DNA of 64,000 nt from Gerris lacustris (Eukaryota > Arthropoda > Insecta > Hemiptera > Gerridae): assembly GCA_951217055.1 (NCBI GenBank), contig OX578279.1:28360173-28424172 (forward strand), read 5' to 3'. Shown here piece by piece: positions 46,261-58,043 of the stretch. The notes below the pieces were generated by a model, which was not told the origin of the DNA, ran no database searches, and saw nothing but the letters and a program-made list of their open reading frames with translations. Position 1 is the first letter of the stretch. The number at the start of each line of letters is the position of its first letter. The position numbers and the translations under genes were made by a program.

Positions 46261-46548
46261 GGCGGCTTTCACACTGCGGGCGAGACCGAGCGAGGCCGAA
46301 CCGAGCGATTTGTATTTACATTGCGCGCGAGACCGAGCCGATAGCGAACCAGTTAGCGTACAACCGTTTACAATGCGTTTTCGGCGGCCGAAAACGCTTA
46401 GCTAACAAAATCGCTCGGTCTCGCTTGGCCCGGTCTCCGTTCGGTCCGCTCGGCCCGGGGTTTAATGTGAATGTGAATAGCCCCATGCTAATATACATGT
46501 GTTTGTTTCTCAAGCGGAATCGGTCTCGCCCGCAGTGTGAAAGCCTCC
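46261..46548. mobile_element. 288-bp GC-rich MITE with 29-bp inverted ends
   Basis: GGCGGCTTTCACACTGCGGG at 46261 is inverted at the right end (CCCGCAGTGTGAAAGCCTCC, 46548), 28 of 29 bases matching. The interior is much richer in GC than its surroundings, with repeated CGAGACCGAGC words and a hairpin (GCGTTTTCGG-CGG-CCGAAAACGC, near 46374-46396). No target duplication could be fixed. Confidence 0.75.
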
Positions 46549-46729
46549 ATACACGTAGACGCTAAATTGTTGTTGGTTTATTTTTTAAATTATGAGTGTT
46601 TAACATTTTCATAAACAAATTTAAACAACACATCACGCTTATAGTTTATTGAAAGAGTCACACAATTTCTAGTTTATATAAAAGACAGTTAGTAAAATCC
46701 GGCATTATAGTGTATTATAGTGGGTAACA

Positions 46730-47012
46730 AACTACCATCGCCGAATGCATCTACTGCCCCGGAGTGGTAGATGACGTGGAGCACACGTTCTTTGACTGCG
46801 ATAAGTGGACCCGGCTAAGAACAGAACTCAAATCTGAAATCGGGGAGTTCACCCCGGACAATGTAGTAAGAAAAATGTTGGAAAGCAAAGAAGCTTGGGG
46901 CCAGGTGGAGAGACATGTGGAAAGGATTCTGCGTGCCAAAAAACCGGACCTAGACGCAAGCCTAATCCAGGAGCATCCAGGAGCTTTGTTGTTTTGTTTA
47001 TATTCCAACTAG
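46730..47012 (+). pseudogene. R1/Jockey-like retrotransposon ORF2 C-terminal fragment
   Basis: The frame reads AECIYCPGVVDDVEHTFFDC then DKWTRLRTELKSEIGEF and ends at a TAG-type stop near 47010. The CxxC...H...C pattern is the zinc-knuckle-like motif at the C-terminus of R1/TRAS/Jockey ORF2 proteins, after reverse transcriptase and RNase H. Everything upstream is missing: a typical 5'-truncated copy. Confidence 0.75.
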
Positions 47013-47279
47013 ATCGTATGTAACCCTAATTGACCAACCGCAAAAAACAGCTGGTAAAACTATTATTTTAAATTTAATTTAAGCTAACATCTGTGATGCA
47101 ATATACAATTTGACATTGTGATATTTATTGTTTATTAGTAAAATTACTAGTGATGCAGCTCATAAAGACCTAGCGTAGAGTCATTTTGCTCTTATATCGG
47201 CTATAATTGTTTTCAATATGGCTAATAGGAAAAATTGTTCGAAGAATATTCACATATTCTTAATGTACCTGAAAAAGAG

Positions 47280-47790
47280 CTTTAAAATGGTTTGAAACCG
47301 CCACATGAGCGTTAACTTTTTTAAACACTCTCACGTCGGCCATATTTGATTTTAAAATGTCGGCAAAAATATTTTTGAAATTACCGTTACACATTCTTTT
47401 CCTATTTTTCAAGGACATAAAACGCAGTATAACATTACGTGATGACTAAACCCTTTTTCTTTTGTCGTCTACCATATTGGTCACCATCTTGAAACTATTT
47501 AAATATGAAATTTTATTAATAATATATTCTTATCCTACTCTTCAAGGCCTTTAAAACTCTGTATATCACGTGAAGCTAACTAAACACTTGTTTATTAGTC
47601 ATCCGCCATTTTTAAAATATTAAGTGTGAAACATCCGAAAGCAGTAATTGTTACCAGTATCACATATGCTAAGGTGGACCTGTGTGCCAAATTTCGTAAA
47701 AAAAATCGGTCAATTTTTATGCTAGTCGTTAGGCAAACAAACACACAACTTTTAAAATCTTATCTCTGAAATTAAGAACTCACTATGCTC
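47280..47790. repeat. Degenerate approximately 120-bp tandem repeat with CCATATTNG words
   Basis: Three successive blocks each carry a GCCATATTTGAT / ACCATATTGGTC / GCCATTTTTAAAAT word followed by a TTCAAGG...AAAACNCNGTATA stretch. The segment ends with TGTGCCAAATTTCGTAAAA and GGCAAACAAACACACAAC, a phrase common at the ends of dispersed insect repeats. Confidence 0.5.
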
Positions 47791-47965
47791 GTTCAACAAT
47801 AAATACTTACGACTTACGATGTAATTGTAAGTGAAATTAAGCTGAAAAGAAATGCGAAACCCTAATGATCAACATTGAAGAATAAAGAAAAGTTTATAAT
47901 AGATGCAGGCAATGAGCAATAATGTCCTAATTTATGTTTCAATTTATTTATCTAAACATCTTATC

Positions 47966-48015
47966 TTAATCAAATCCTGGTTGAACTGGTTCTTGGTCAA
48001 ATCCTGGCTCTTCCC
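47966..48015 (-). CDS. Possible last exon of the minus-strand gene (weak)
   Basis: After an AG on the minus strand (CTGTGAG) one frame reads EEPGFDQEPVQPGFD and stops at TAA (47966-47968). It is acidic like the upstream exons at 48723-49374, but the phase does not join directly to the exon ending at 48723, so an extra exon would be needed between them. Treat as a candidate only. Confidence 0.25.
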
Positions 48016-48089
48016 CTCACAGCACCGTATTTCTCAGTTTTACCCAAATCCTAAATACTGATTATTATTTTTATTTGTTCTATCTCATT

Positions 48090-48770
48090 CATAACAAATA
48101 ACTTTTAACGACCTAGTTAACATGATTGTAAATAACAGCTGAGATAATGTCCACAACAGGGTTGCATATATATAAGCATGGTACAATATTGATGCTACCT
48201 AAGAATAAGTATTACCATTAAAATAAATATATATAAACGGTTGCTTTTAAATTTAAAATGTGCGATGTCTATTTTTCAATTTTACACAAAAACTTCCGTA
48301 TAAAAGCCTTTATTTATGTTCATAATGTTCCGACGAAACCCAAAATAACCCTTTAATTGACCAAAATAACCTTATTATAAATATCAGCTGAGACAATGTT
48401 CTCGGGCTCATTCAAAATTTAATTTATGTTTACATTTTCCACGCAGTGTTTACCATTATTTATGTTTATGAGTAATTTTCACGTTGTTTGTTTTTCTTTA
48501 AATTATAAGTGAGATTGACACATACAAGTAAGAAATTCATCGCTTGATATAAGTTTGTAATAGAGCCACGGGATGTTTAATTTATATTGAACATCCCGGG
48601 TTTCTTTATATTTAGAGTTTATATGAGCCCGAAATTTAATTTGATTTTATCATAATATATTTTCCGACTAATTCACAACAAACTTCCTCAACAAGTATAA
48701 AACCTTTAATTGACCAAGTTACCTGATTGTAAATACAGCCGAGTCATAATCCCTGTTAAGATCTTCGTCG
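48090..48770. repeat. Three diverged copies of an exon-end segment
   Basis: Similar 55-base stretches occur near 48105-48160, 48345-48400 and 48700-48755: TTAACGACCTAGTTAACATG, TTAATTGACCAAAATAACCT and TTAATTGACCAAGTTACCTG, each followed by ATT(G/A)TAAATA...CAGC(T/C)GAG. The last copy contains the donor end of the exon at 48723-48872. It appears to be an old tandem duplication with a period of about 240-355 bases. Confidence 0.5.
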
Positions 48771-49374
48771 TTTGTCGTAGACTGTGTTTCTTTGCCATCG
48801 TCGTACTCAGTAGTATTATCGCTGCCCTTTGAAGAAGTCGGAGAATCGTCTAGCAAAATGTCATGAACAAGCCTGTAACAGAAAAACCCAGCATCGATCT
48901 CATCTTATATACTGATTTTTTACAGTGCACTTTCTTATAAAGGAGTTCTAACATTAAATTTATCCCTGAAATTTATTTTTAATTCTAAAATTAAACGATG
49001 TTTAATACAGTTATTTCAAAATATTTATCATAAATACGTAAGATTTTTTAAAAAAATAATATGACTGCTTTATATATCGGCATTATTATTATACTTGCTT
49101 GTTTCTTTAAAATAAAAAGTATAATTATTTTTATAATTAATAAAAGAACAACATTAAATGTTTAATTGTAAAGATGTCATAATTGCAAATCCATACTTTG
49201 AACACTGCAGATATGTATTGTTTATTACATATCATTTTTAATGCAGGGGTTTTCCATGATCATACTTCACAATTACTTTATTTAAACTTACGTATATGTC
49301 TGAGCAGTTGCTTTGATGTGTTGAGGGATGGTTTCAAAATGATATCTGAACTCTTCGAATTCACTGTCTGCCAT
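48723..49374 (-). CDS. Unrecognised acidic protein gene, first two exons
   Basis: Minus strand. Exon 1 is 49374-49292, starting ATG: MADSEFEEFRYHFETIPQHI then KATAQTY, with a strong donor (ATAC/GTAAGT). Exon 2 is 48872-48723, bounded by TTTCTGTTACAG and CAG/GTAACT; it joins in phase and reads LVHDILLDDSPTSSKGSDN then TTEYDDGKETQSTTNDEDLN. The two exons give 77 codons and two bases; the coding sequence continues downstream, but the next exon is not certain. The N-terminus looks helical; the middle is acidic, Ser/Thr/Asp-rich and probably disordered. I do not recognise the family. It is divergent from PSMB1, with 513 bases between start codons. Confidence 0.7.
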
Positions 49375-49887
49375 TATCGCCCCCGGAAAATTGTTTTGTT
49401 TTATATTTTTATAACGGCCGCATATTGAGTAAAGTGTCTATTCGACTCGGATCACTATCCTCACCTAAACCTTAAGGGATGAAGAGGGGGTTGTCCGTCT
49501 ACCTAGAAATATTGATTCGAAGCTCGTTTTACACCCCCCTCTTCCATCCTCCTCTTATTCGACTTCACCCTATTTCAATTTCATTATAAAACAACATTAA
49601 AGATATATTTAACAACATCTTTTAATCTTACTTCTTTATATTCAATATTTAAAAAATAAATACTCATACTTTAACAACATTTTTATCAATAAATTTAAAT
49701 ATTTACATCATAAAACATTCTGTGCAAACTAACTTAGTGGCAACACTGACAAGTTAGAATTAATCCGTAATATAACCATATATGTAACCTACCCATATTG
49801 AATTGTTTGTCATTGCGGTTCTCTTGATTTTTATAAAGCTTTATAGTTTTTCTCTCAAGAACAGTTTATTTTATCTATTTAGTAAAA
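49375..49887. promoter_or_regulatory. Shared intergenic region between divergent genes
   Basis: 513 bases between the start codon of the acidic protein gene (minus) and that of PSMB1 (plus). No TATA box is in a convincing position for either gene, as is common for housekeeping genes. Near 49480-49560 there is a C-rich patch (ACCCCCCTCTTCCATCC). Confidence 0.5.
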
Positions 49888-52800
49888 ATGTCTTTAGCTT
49901 TCCCTATGGGTGGTATTTCCGATTACAAAAATGGCCCAAAACAGCACCATTTTAGTCCTTATAGCGACAATGGAGGGTATGTATCTTGTACTTATAATCG
50001 TTGATATTTATACTATTTTCTTTTGCTATACCCCTTTAATGTTTATTGTAGTTTAGTGCTTCTCTTTGTTATGTACCTATACCCTTAATTCTAAACGTCC
50101 TTAATAAAATGCTACTAAAGTTTTCTTTATACAACCTAAGAGTTTAAAATGCCTTGGCAATGTCGAGGTAACTTATTGAAATACATTGTTTAAAACCATG
50201 CGATATTTTCTTATCATATAATTTTGTTTACAAATATCCCTTTGTTTCGCAAAAACTTCAGGGTCCAAAGGATATGTTAAAAGGAACAGTAAAAAAACGA
50301 AGTTAATCGGGTACTTAGAAATTGGTGGGCCAAATAGCACAAATGTCAAGTTTTACTCATTATAATGAAGGTTTCGAATCCATTACAAGGATCATCCTCA
50401 ATTACAATACCAAGAACTTGAACACCAAGTTATTCATTTACTGCATTCACACATTGGAAACGATCCGCTAGTTCAGTGTTTCCCAAAGTGTGGTACCCGT
50501 ACCCCTGGGGGTACGGGAAGAGTTTGGTGGGGGTACGCGCAGCACCGGGCTTTGACTGCGCAGTCAATTTTATCCTGAGAAGGATAAAATGGTTTATGTT
50601 GAAGCAACAGTTCATCATAATTTGGTTTCCTGTTAATTTTTTTTCTTAATTTGGCCTTTTGTTTTCGTTTATGTACTAAATTATTCTAATTTTGCTTCCG
50701 AAATTACCGAAGGTAACGGAAGCTATGTCATTGTTCTGAAGACCGAAAAAATTTTAGGTCTCCGATTTCAAAAATTCCAATACAGAAATCCGTTTCAGAC
50801 TTCAGGGAACATTTTTGGTTCCGTGACTGACCGTCGGTCTGTCGGCCTTTCGTTCAATTTTTGTGAACCAACATATCTTAAAAACTACACGTCCGATATA
50901 ATTGAAATTTGGATGGTAAGTCATAATTAGCTCATTGATAGTCCCATATAAGTTTCAAACTTCTGCGCTCAGTTCTTTCTCTTCCACATTTGCACAAACA
51001 TACAGCTTCAAAAGTACTTATCTGATATGTATGAAACTTTTATAGTTTATTGAAAGTAGTCCTCAGATAGCCCAAGATTAATTTAAACCGTCCGAGCTCT
51101 TTAACTTTTGCAAAATTGATACTTTAATTTATGTAAAAAATCCAAACAATTTTGAAAGATTAAAAAAAAACGGAGGAAACAATTAGATAAATTAGACAAT
51201 AATGGCTTGTAAAAGTATAAATTCAATAAAGTACGTGATAGGATGGGAGGAAGCTATGTGCCACACCAATTGGCAGTCTATTTTTTATTGTTATTAAAGT
51301 ATACACATATTTTATTATTATTATTATTTTTATTCATCCAATTTCTTGTTAGATTTGTTCCATGACGACTAGAGTCGTGGGACAAACTCCAATGATGAAG
51401 TGACTCACGCATATATTAGACCTAACTCCTTGGTTTTAGTCATTTTAGTTTTGGACAAATAACTTTTTTAAAGTAATAATTTGTAAATATTTGACAAATA
51501 GAAAGTTTTTAATTTCCATTTTCAAAATGGATTAAACCTAAAGGGTTGAAAATATTCCAATATAAGCGGGAACGAATTATAACCGTTATATAAAAAGGAG
51601 TAGTTTATATTATTTCATTTTCAATACCCCGATTGACACAGAAAAAATAAAATTAAATAATTAAAGACAACCAAAATAGAATTTCGCTAGTATACCTGCA
51701 AAACCTCGTAAGTCCGATTTTTGGGATTTTTTTTTCATATTTCGATAGATAGGTCGACTGCGTCTCCGTGTGAAATATTGTAAGTTTTTGTCGACTACAA
51801 CGCCTTTAAACGGTGATTGAAAAAACTCGTAAGTCGAGATGGTAGCATGAAAGGTAATAAATCCTCGTATGTCCGTAGAAAAGCACGCCGCTCGCAGGCT
51901 AAAACAAAGTTCCAGTTTTAAAATTAGTTAAATGACTTATATTGACAAATTTTTATTTAAAATTATTATATTATTTTAAGGTACACTTGCGTTTTTATTA
52001 ATTACTACATCTATTTATCACTAATTTTAAGGGGGACTTGTAGTTCAGGAGACTTACATGGTTTTATACAATGCATTGTAAGAAGGAAATTCAACTTGCG
52101 TGGTTTTGTACCATATGTATAAACTTACAAGGTATTATACCTACTTTTAAATAACCTTACGAGTTTTTATCTGGACATTTTCTTAGTAAAACCTCGTAAC
52201 TCAATAAAAGTTCTTGACTAAATCCACGTAAGTACAAAATTAGTCCACAAAATTGTAATTTAATTATAATTTTAATTATGAGTGTATATAAAGCCTCCAA
52301 TGGTAGTAAAACATCATATAAATGGTTAATGTGTAATAGAAATAAAAGATTAACCTATTATTCAGTTTTTTTGCTCTCCTGTAAAATTTAGGATTTGGTA
52401 CATACGAGGTTTTGCAGGTATACTAGCGATTTGATTTTTTTGTAACGAGGGGTACTTAGTGTTACGAAAATTATAGAAAGGGTACACAGATGTTAAAAGT
52501 TTGGGAAACACTGCGCTAGTTCAAAAGACTGAACAAGTTGGTTCAAATCCGTAACACAAAAAAATTGGGGATCGAAACGATCCCCCCCCCATATTCATAA
52601 CAAACGTATGAACATGTCGAGGAGGGGAACGAGATATCAGGTTATTTTACTCGTTCCCATTTTTTTAGTTGTTTGTTTTAGTGAACTTCGGTAATACGAC
52701 AAAAACGTTATGATCCAAAGTTTATAAAGAACCTAAAAAAAACTTTCCAAGTTTTGGTAAAAACTTTCCAAGTTTTGGTAAAAACTTTCCAAGTTTTGGT

Positions 52801-54240
52801 AAAAACTTTTTCATAACTTGTAATTAAGAAATTCCAGAATTTAAGGGTATAGTAGGTAACATTAAAGAAGGTTTTACTCGTAAAAAGTCCAGATCATATT
52901 CTCAGTCTCTTACATGGTTTGCTCTGGAATATGTAGATTTCTTAGTCTCAGGTTGCAGAAACCTAGGCTATAGAAGAGATTCCCTCTCCTTGGACATGCC
53001 CCCAGCACAATTCCAGGGAGGAAGGACATTTTTTCTGTTACTACTTGTCAGTGCAGAGGCTAGTAACACTATATCAGCAACCTTCTTCCCGCCCTCACCA
53101 TCTATTATATTTGTGTTGTCTCTAATTGTCGTTTTTTATCCCTACCGTTGCTTTTTTTTGGGGGGGGGGGGGGGGGTTTGTTTGGGCAAGGTATTTTACC
53201 ACTTTAATATAGGAGAAATAATAAAGTTTTAGCTTAATAATAGGTATTGATAACTACATACCTTTATCTTTAAAATAATATTTATTTATTTGTTTAAAGA
53301 ATTTGTTTTATGTATTTATTCTTGTTTATCAATTTTCAGGAGTATTGTAGCTGTGGCAGGAGAAGATTTCGCTGTTATTGCTTCAGACACCCGTTTGACT
53401 AATGGTTATTCAATTTTTACAAGAGAACAGAGTAAATTATTTAAACTGTCTGATAAAACTACTCTAGGATGTTCTGGTTGTTGGTGTGATGCCCAAACTC
53501 TTACAACCATGCTTCAAATTAGAATGCAGGTGAGACACACAAAATTAGTACTTTTTGGAAAACATACCAATCGGCATCGGGGGGTGCTCAAATAATTTTT
53601 TTTCTAGGTATAGCCAACCTTCCAAGGATCAAACATGAATAAAATGAAATTCTATGTCACTGTCTTTTATGTTAAATGTAGCTGTTCATAACCGTTATTC
53701 TGCTTTCAGATGTACCAATATGATAATAACAAGACCATGTCAACACCTGCCATTGCTCAGCTTCTCTCAACCATGCTGTATTACAAGAGATTTTTCCCTT
53801 ACTATGTGTCAAACATTCTTGCTGGTGTTGATAATGAAGGAAAGGGTATAGTCTACAGCTATGATCCTATTGGTCATTGCGAGTCTAACATGTACAGGGC
53901 AGGAGGTTCTTCTGGTCCTCTGCTTCAACCTCTTCTTGATAATCAGGTATATATTGTGTAATTAAATTTTCAGTCATAGTAAAATATTTTAGCGTCAATG
54001 TAATTTTATTCTTCAAGATGGATCTACATTATAATATAATGTGATTTGTTCCAGTTGGGGTTGGCTAATCAAGAAGGTGTTGTACCTCAACCTCTGTCAA
54101 TGGAGAAAGCTGTCGCTATCGTTAAAGATGTATTTACAGCTGCTGCTGAGAGAGACGTACACACTGGTGATGGAATTGTTATCCATGTAATAACCAAGGA
54201 TGGTACTAAAGAAGAGTCTTTCCCTCTTCGACGGGATTAA
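49888..54240 (+). CDS. PSMB1: Proteasome subunit beta type-1 (20S beta6), 4 exons
   Basis: Exons 49888-49976, 53340-53529, 53710-53946 and 54055-54240 join in phase to 233 residues, close to the usual length (about 240). It is a structural beta-ring subunit of the 20S proteasome core in cytosol and nucleus. Recognisable blocks are [75 protein letters not shown] and [18 protein letters not shown]. Active beta subunits have a catalytic Thr after the GG; here it is GGS, as expected of the non-catalytic beta6. All junctions are GT-AG. Intron 1 is 3363 bases and hosts nested transposons; introns 2 and 3 are 180 and 108 bases. The gene looks intact. Confidence 0.95.
50693..51286 (+). mobile_element. 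Dispersed repeat family K, full copy nested in the hAT element
   Basis: Starts TTTTGCTTCCGAAATTACCG and ends CACCAATTGGCAGTCTATTT. Same order of landmarks as 31068-31681. Its position inside the hAT element shows it inserted later. Confidence 0.75.
51684..52429. mobile_element. 746-bp element with inverted ends and about ten scattered ACCTCGTAAGT motifs
   Basis: Ends TCGCTAGTATACCTGCAAAA and its inverse (52429), nested in the hAT element. Variants of AAAACCTCGTAAGTCC recur in both orientations: forward near 51701, 51823, 51861, 52190 and 52222; reverse near 52049, 52095, 52125, 52160 and 52402. Such spaced subterminal motifs can be transposase-binding sites. No coding frame. Confidence 0.7.
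52736..52812 (+). repeat. 20-bp tandem repeat, nearly 4 copies
   Basis: AACTTTCCAAGTTTTGGTAA repeated with an exact 20-base period; the last copy is partial. It lies in PSMB1 intron 1. Confidence 0.9.
53157..53178 (+). repeat. Poly(G) run in PSMB1 intron 1
   Basis: T run followed by about 18 G, 160 bases upstream of exon 2. The GGGG tract could form a G-quadruplex in the intron RNA. Confidence 0.7.
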
Positions 54241-54344
54241 TTTCCATTTTGGATCTTTCCCTTTTTTAAATTTTTTTTGTTTAAAATATAATTCTGATCT
54301 AAATATTTGTAACTAAGCACTGGTCTATTATATTATTTTCATTA

Positions 54345-54350
54345 AATAAA
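54345..54350 (+). terminator. Poly(A) signal of PSMB1
   Basis: AATAAA 105 bases after the stop codon, a normal 3' region for a housekeeping gene. Confidence 0.65.
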
Positions 54351-54478
54351 TTCTGTAATTTTTATTTATTTAATTACTCTCCTTATTTTAGCATCTAAGG
54401 AATATTTTTCCTGAAATTAGTGAAATATTTTTAAAAAATTAAAGCAATAATATCATAAAAAATTCATTATAAAAAATA

Positions 54479-54536
54479 GAGAGTTGCTCATGATGAAAGT
54501 CAGTTGCAAATTACTCTCTTCATGAGCAACTCTCTT
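54479..54536. repeat. Hairpin downstream of PSMB1
   Basis: GAGAGTTGCTCATGATGAAA pairs with TTCATGAGCAACTCTC: about 15 paired bases around a 24-base loop, 240 bases after the PSMB1 stop. Confidence 0.65.
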
Positions 54537-54539
54537 AAG

Positions 54540-57500
54540 AATGATTCCTGTTATGGGTTAGAAACAGCAGAATTCACAAAATCTGATTGATGTGATGCCT
54601 GTTTTTATCCACAAACTTCGCACAGCTACATTTGGATTTTAAGTATATTGGGAGTTTCACTCATCTGTTTTGCTTTATGTAACAATAATAGGCATCTTAA
54701 CTATACAAAGTTATTATGTTATGCTCAATTATATTTTATATTATAAACCACATTTACAAAAATTGATATCCAAGTCGAAAAATTGAAGTATCCAATCTTT
54801 ATTCAGTTATAATACTATTATTAACAAGGTTTTACAACAAAACTCATTAAAATCGCTTTTTTAAGTGTAAATTAATTTGTTGAATGGAAAAACAAGACTG
54901 AGTTTTTGATTTAATTTGTTCTCGGCAGGAGCAAAGAGATAAACTTCAAGAGAAAGATCAAATCTAACAGTTGGAATTGATAAAAAAAAAAAAAAAAAAA
55001 TCGGGAAATTTCGAGAAATTATAAGCGGCAGCAGTTTTTTTAACAACACATTGGATTAGGAAGGAACATATTAAGTCAGTTTTTTATCTTTTTATTCCTT
55101 AGCAAATTCGCCACCAGTAATGTGTTATAAGTTATAAAGTATTAAAACTATGTTAGGACCCAAATATTCAGTCACTGTACTGAAGCAAACTGTTATCTCG
55201 AGAACAAATTTCAACATTAAATAGGATGAACAATACATTTAAGCCATGTTTTTACAGGACTTAAACAAAAAATGTTACATAAAAATAAATGTTAAATCGC
55301 GAAAAGAAAAATTGAGTTTTGTTTTATATCGCTTTCCTGGGAAAAATCTAGTTTCATATGATGAAAATAAATCCAATTTTGCCAAAGATCAAACAAGAGA
55401 TATAAACAATCACATGTTGACACATTTTAAATGTGTTTAATAATAAATCATTTAAATTAGATATTATTGGATTTAAATTCAGCCTCACTGTGTATAAGAG
55501 AAAGTTTGTTCGAGTTTTATGTGTAGTTCATTACAGAGTGTTAATTGAAAGGTTAATAAAAGTGACACAAAGTGTGTATATGTAAAAATATAATTAAATA
55601 AACAACAAAAAGTGCTATGATTTTTTTTTAAATACATATAACAATTACATTCATACCTCCTTTACTATTTTAAATAAATACGCAAGTCTTTAGGTAGTAA
55701 TGAATATTTATAATTATAATATAATTTCATAAAAATAAATTAATCTAAAATGGGCAAGATGTCTTATTGCTTCTGTTTAAAGTTTATCGGAGCTCTATCA
55801 GCAGAAGGGTTGTCAAAGATATCATCTTAAAGGATAATATTATATTTAGTGTAGGAGGTCAATTCCATGGACATTAGGAGGGTTGCGACGCCTCAAAAAT
55901 GTGCTTTACTCTGCCATGCCAGGTCTCAAATCATGGGCCAGTTCTTAACATGTCGTTACATGTCAAGGTGTCCATAAGGGTTAATCTATTATAGTTTGCT
56001 TCATTCTCAATAGGTAAATATTACTTATATTTAATTTTATTTTTTTAAAAAAAAGATGACTGGAAGATTAAGTTTTCACTGAATTATTTTAATATTACCA
56101 AAAAAAGGATTAAAACAACCTCACATGCTATGTTATAAAGTGAAGCAAGAATATATGTAATTGAGAGGTAAACTATCCTAATTTACAATTATCCCATTTG
56201 AGGTTTTTAACTCAACTAAATGTTCTTACGATTAATTTTATAATGGTATTAGCAGAATGATCAAAAGCCTTATCAATACCATATTTTATCTAAAAGTGCT
56301 TAGAATAACTAAGAAATAACAATTAAACTAGAATTAACTTCAGCTCTCCTGAAATATTCTGAGAAATAAGAATTTTTTACAATTAGTCTCCAGATGTAGG
56401 TACATATTTATAAATTTAAAAAAAAAACATTTAAATTAAGACTGAAAGGAGGGAATAAATCTCTTCTTTCAATCTTAGAGAGGCCTAAAAATAAAAGTTC
56501 TCTTAATATCTAGCTGTTTAATTATATTAGAAGTGATCCATTGAAATCAATAATTGTTAAACAATTATATCTGAAAAAATTAGGAATATTTTAAATGAGT
56601 TAAAAAAGGAAAAGGTTACCATTGAAAGCTACCTGTGCAGATTTTTAAATTTGATTAGTGTTTTTTTCATGAAACAATGTTAAATTTAAATTATGCAGTT
56701 ATAATAATCTTAACTAATAATAAAGAAAATATATATTCAAACTAGATTTGTTTTATTATCTAAAAATTCAAATATAAAAGGAGGGACTACATCACTCCCT
56801 TATTAAAAGGTCCCTAAATTATGAGTTGCCTGAAGATGTTTACTGTTCAAGAGCTTAATCTGGTACTTTTTAAAAATGTTTTGGTTTTCTTATTTCTTCA
56901 AGACACTGACAAACCAAGATTTTTAAATTTGTGAGCTGTTACCCAATAAATTTTTAATAGTGTTAAATTTACATCATGAATCTAACATGTGCGTCTAACT
57001 TTATGACCATTAAAAATTGCCCCCAAAACATCCTTTATACAAAAATTAAATTTCAAAACAGATCTACTATGTGCTACGTTTAAATCTATTTGCAATTGAA
57101 TCAGTTATTTAAGAAAAGACACAAATTAACTTTTTCCGAGGTTTTGAATTTAAAACCACGATATCAAACCTTGGATTCATAAACTGATTTTTTTTACTCC
57201 TTTAAAATGTTACAAAATCTTATTTATAACAAAAAAACTAGTATTATTTGTAATCTTGATTCCAGAATTTTAGCTATAATAGGTCTCCTAAATTACTCTC
57301 ATCATACGTTTCTTTTTTTAAAAAATGAACTAATTCAATTTCAATAAACAATGCTGCACTTCTAAAGTTATTCGAGAGATCAAGAAGATTTTAAAAATCC
57401 ACAACTGAGATGGAAATTTACAGAGAATAATTTATTTTGTAATGTTTCAACCATTATAATAAAAAATTTCAGAAAAAAACATTCTATTGGACAAGGGGTT

Positions 57501-58040
57501 TAAAGAAAATCCTCAATAGAGAACTAGTTAAATAGACCAATATGTTTAACAGTTTCTCTACTTAGACATAATATATTCAAACATATATAATAAAATTTGT
57601 CAAAAAATAATACTCACAAAAGGAAAAAATAAAAATAAATTACATATATTGAAAAGATATTTTTAATATAAACAGAAATAATAAAAATCTATTTATTAAA
57701 TTTAAATAAAAACAAAAAATCAAAAGAAATTAAAAGAAAGATAGACTGACAACAATTTTAAACGTAAATTTTCCTTTTAATTTTTTTTAATTTATATTGT
57801 ATATGATAACGGAGAAATATTAACATTTTAAAAAACTAAAGTGAATTTTTTTTTTCTTGTTTTTTGTGGATTTTTATGTTGAGATAATGAGTGAGAGGCG
57901 AGGGAGAGAAAGATTTTGAAATATCTCCCGCCAAAGTGATGGACGTGGCTGTAGCTATGGTGTACAGTCTATTGGTTGATGCCCCCAAGGCCATCACTTC
58001 TTCCCTGGAGGCAATTATTCTTGACTACATTGCCTTCCTC
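54540..58040. other. Very AT-rich sequence between PSMB1 and MBF1
   Basis: No exon recognised on either strand. It may be intron or 3' untranslated sequence of the convergent MBF1 gene or true intergenic DNA. A GC-richer patch at 57939-58058 has a 39-codon open frame (MDVAVAMVYSLL...) that I do not accept as a gene. Confidence 0.35.
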
Positions 58041-58043
58041 GCA

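Larger units (their letters stand above)
50474..52513. mobile_element. hAT-type non-autonomous element in PSMB1 intron 1
   Basis: Inverted ends CAGTGTTTCCCAAA (50474) and TTTGGGAAACACTG (52513), flanked by a perfect 8-base duplication CGCTAGTT (50466-50473, 52514-52521); both the CAGTG end and the 8-base duplication are typical of hAT. About 1340 of its 2040 bases are two later insertions (50693-51286 and 51684-52429). The remaining approximately 700 bases include GGGGGTACGGG-type sequence near the left end and no transposase frame. Confidence 0.85.

Noticed and set aside
52990..53232. 80-codon frame before PSMB1 exon 2
   Set aside because: It lies in the intron, crosses a poly(G) run and shows no domain; the hydrophobic stretch comes from T-rich sequence.
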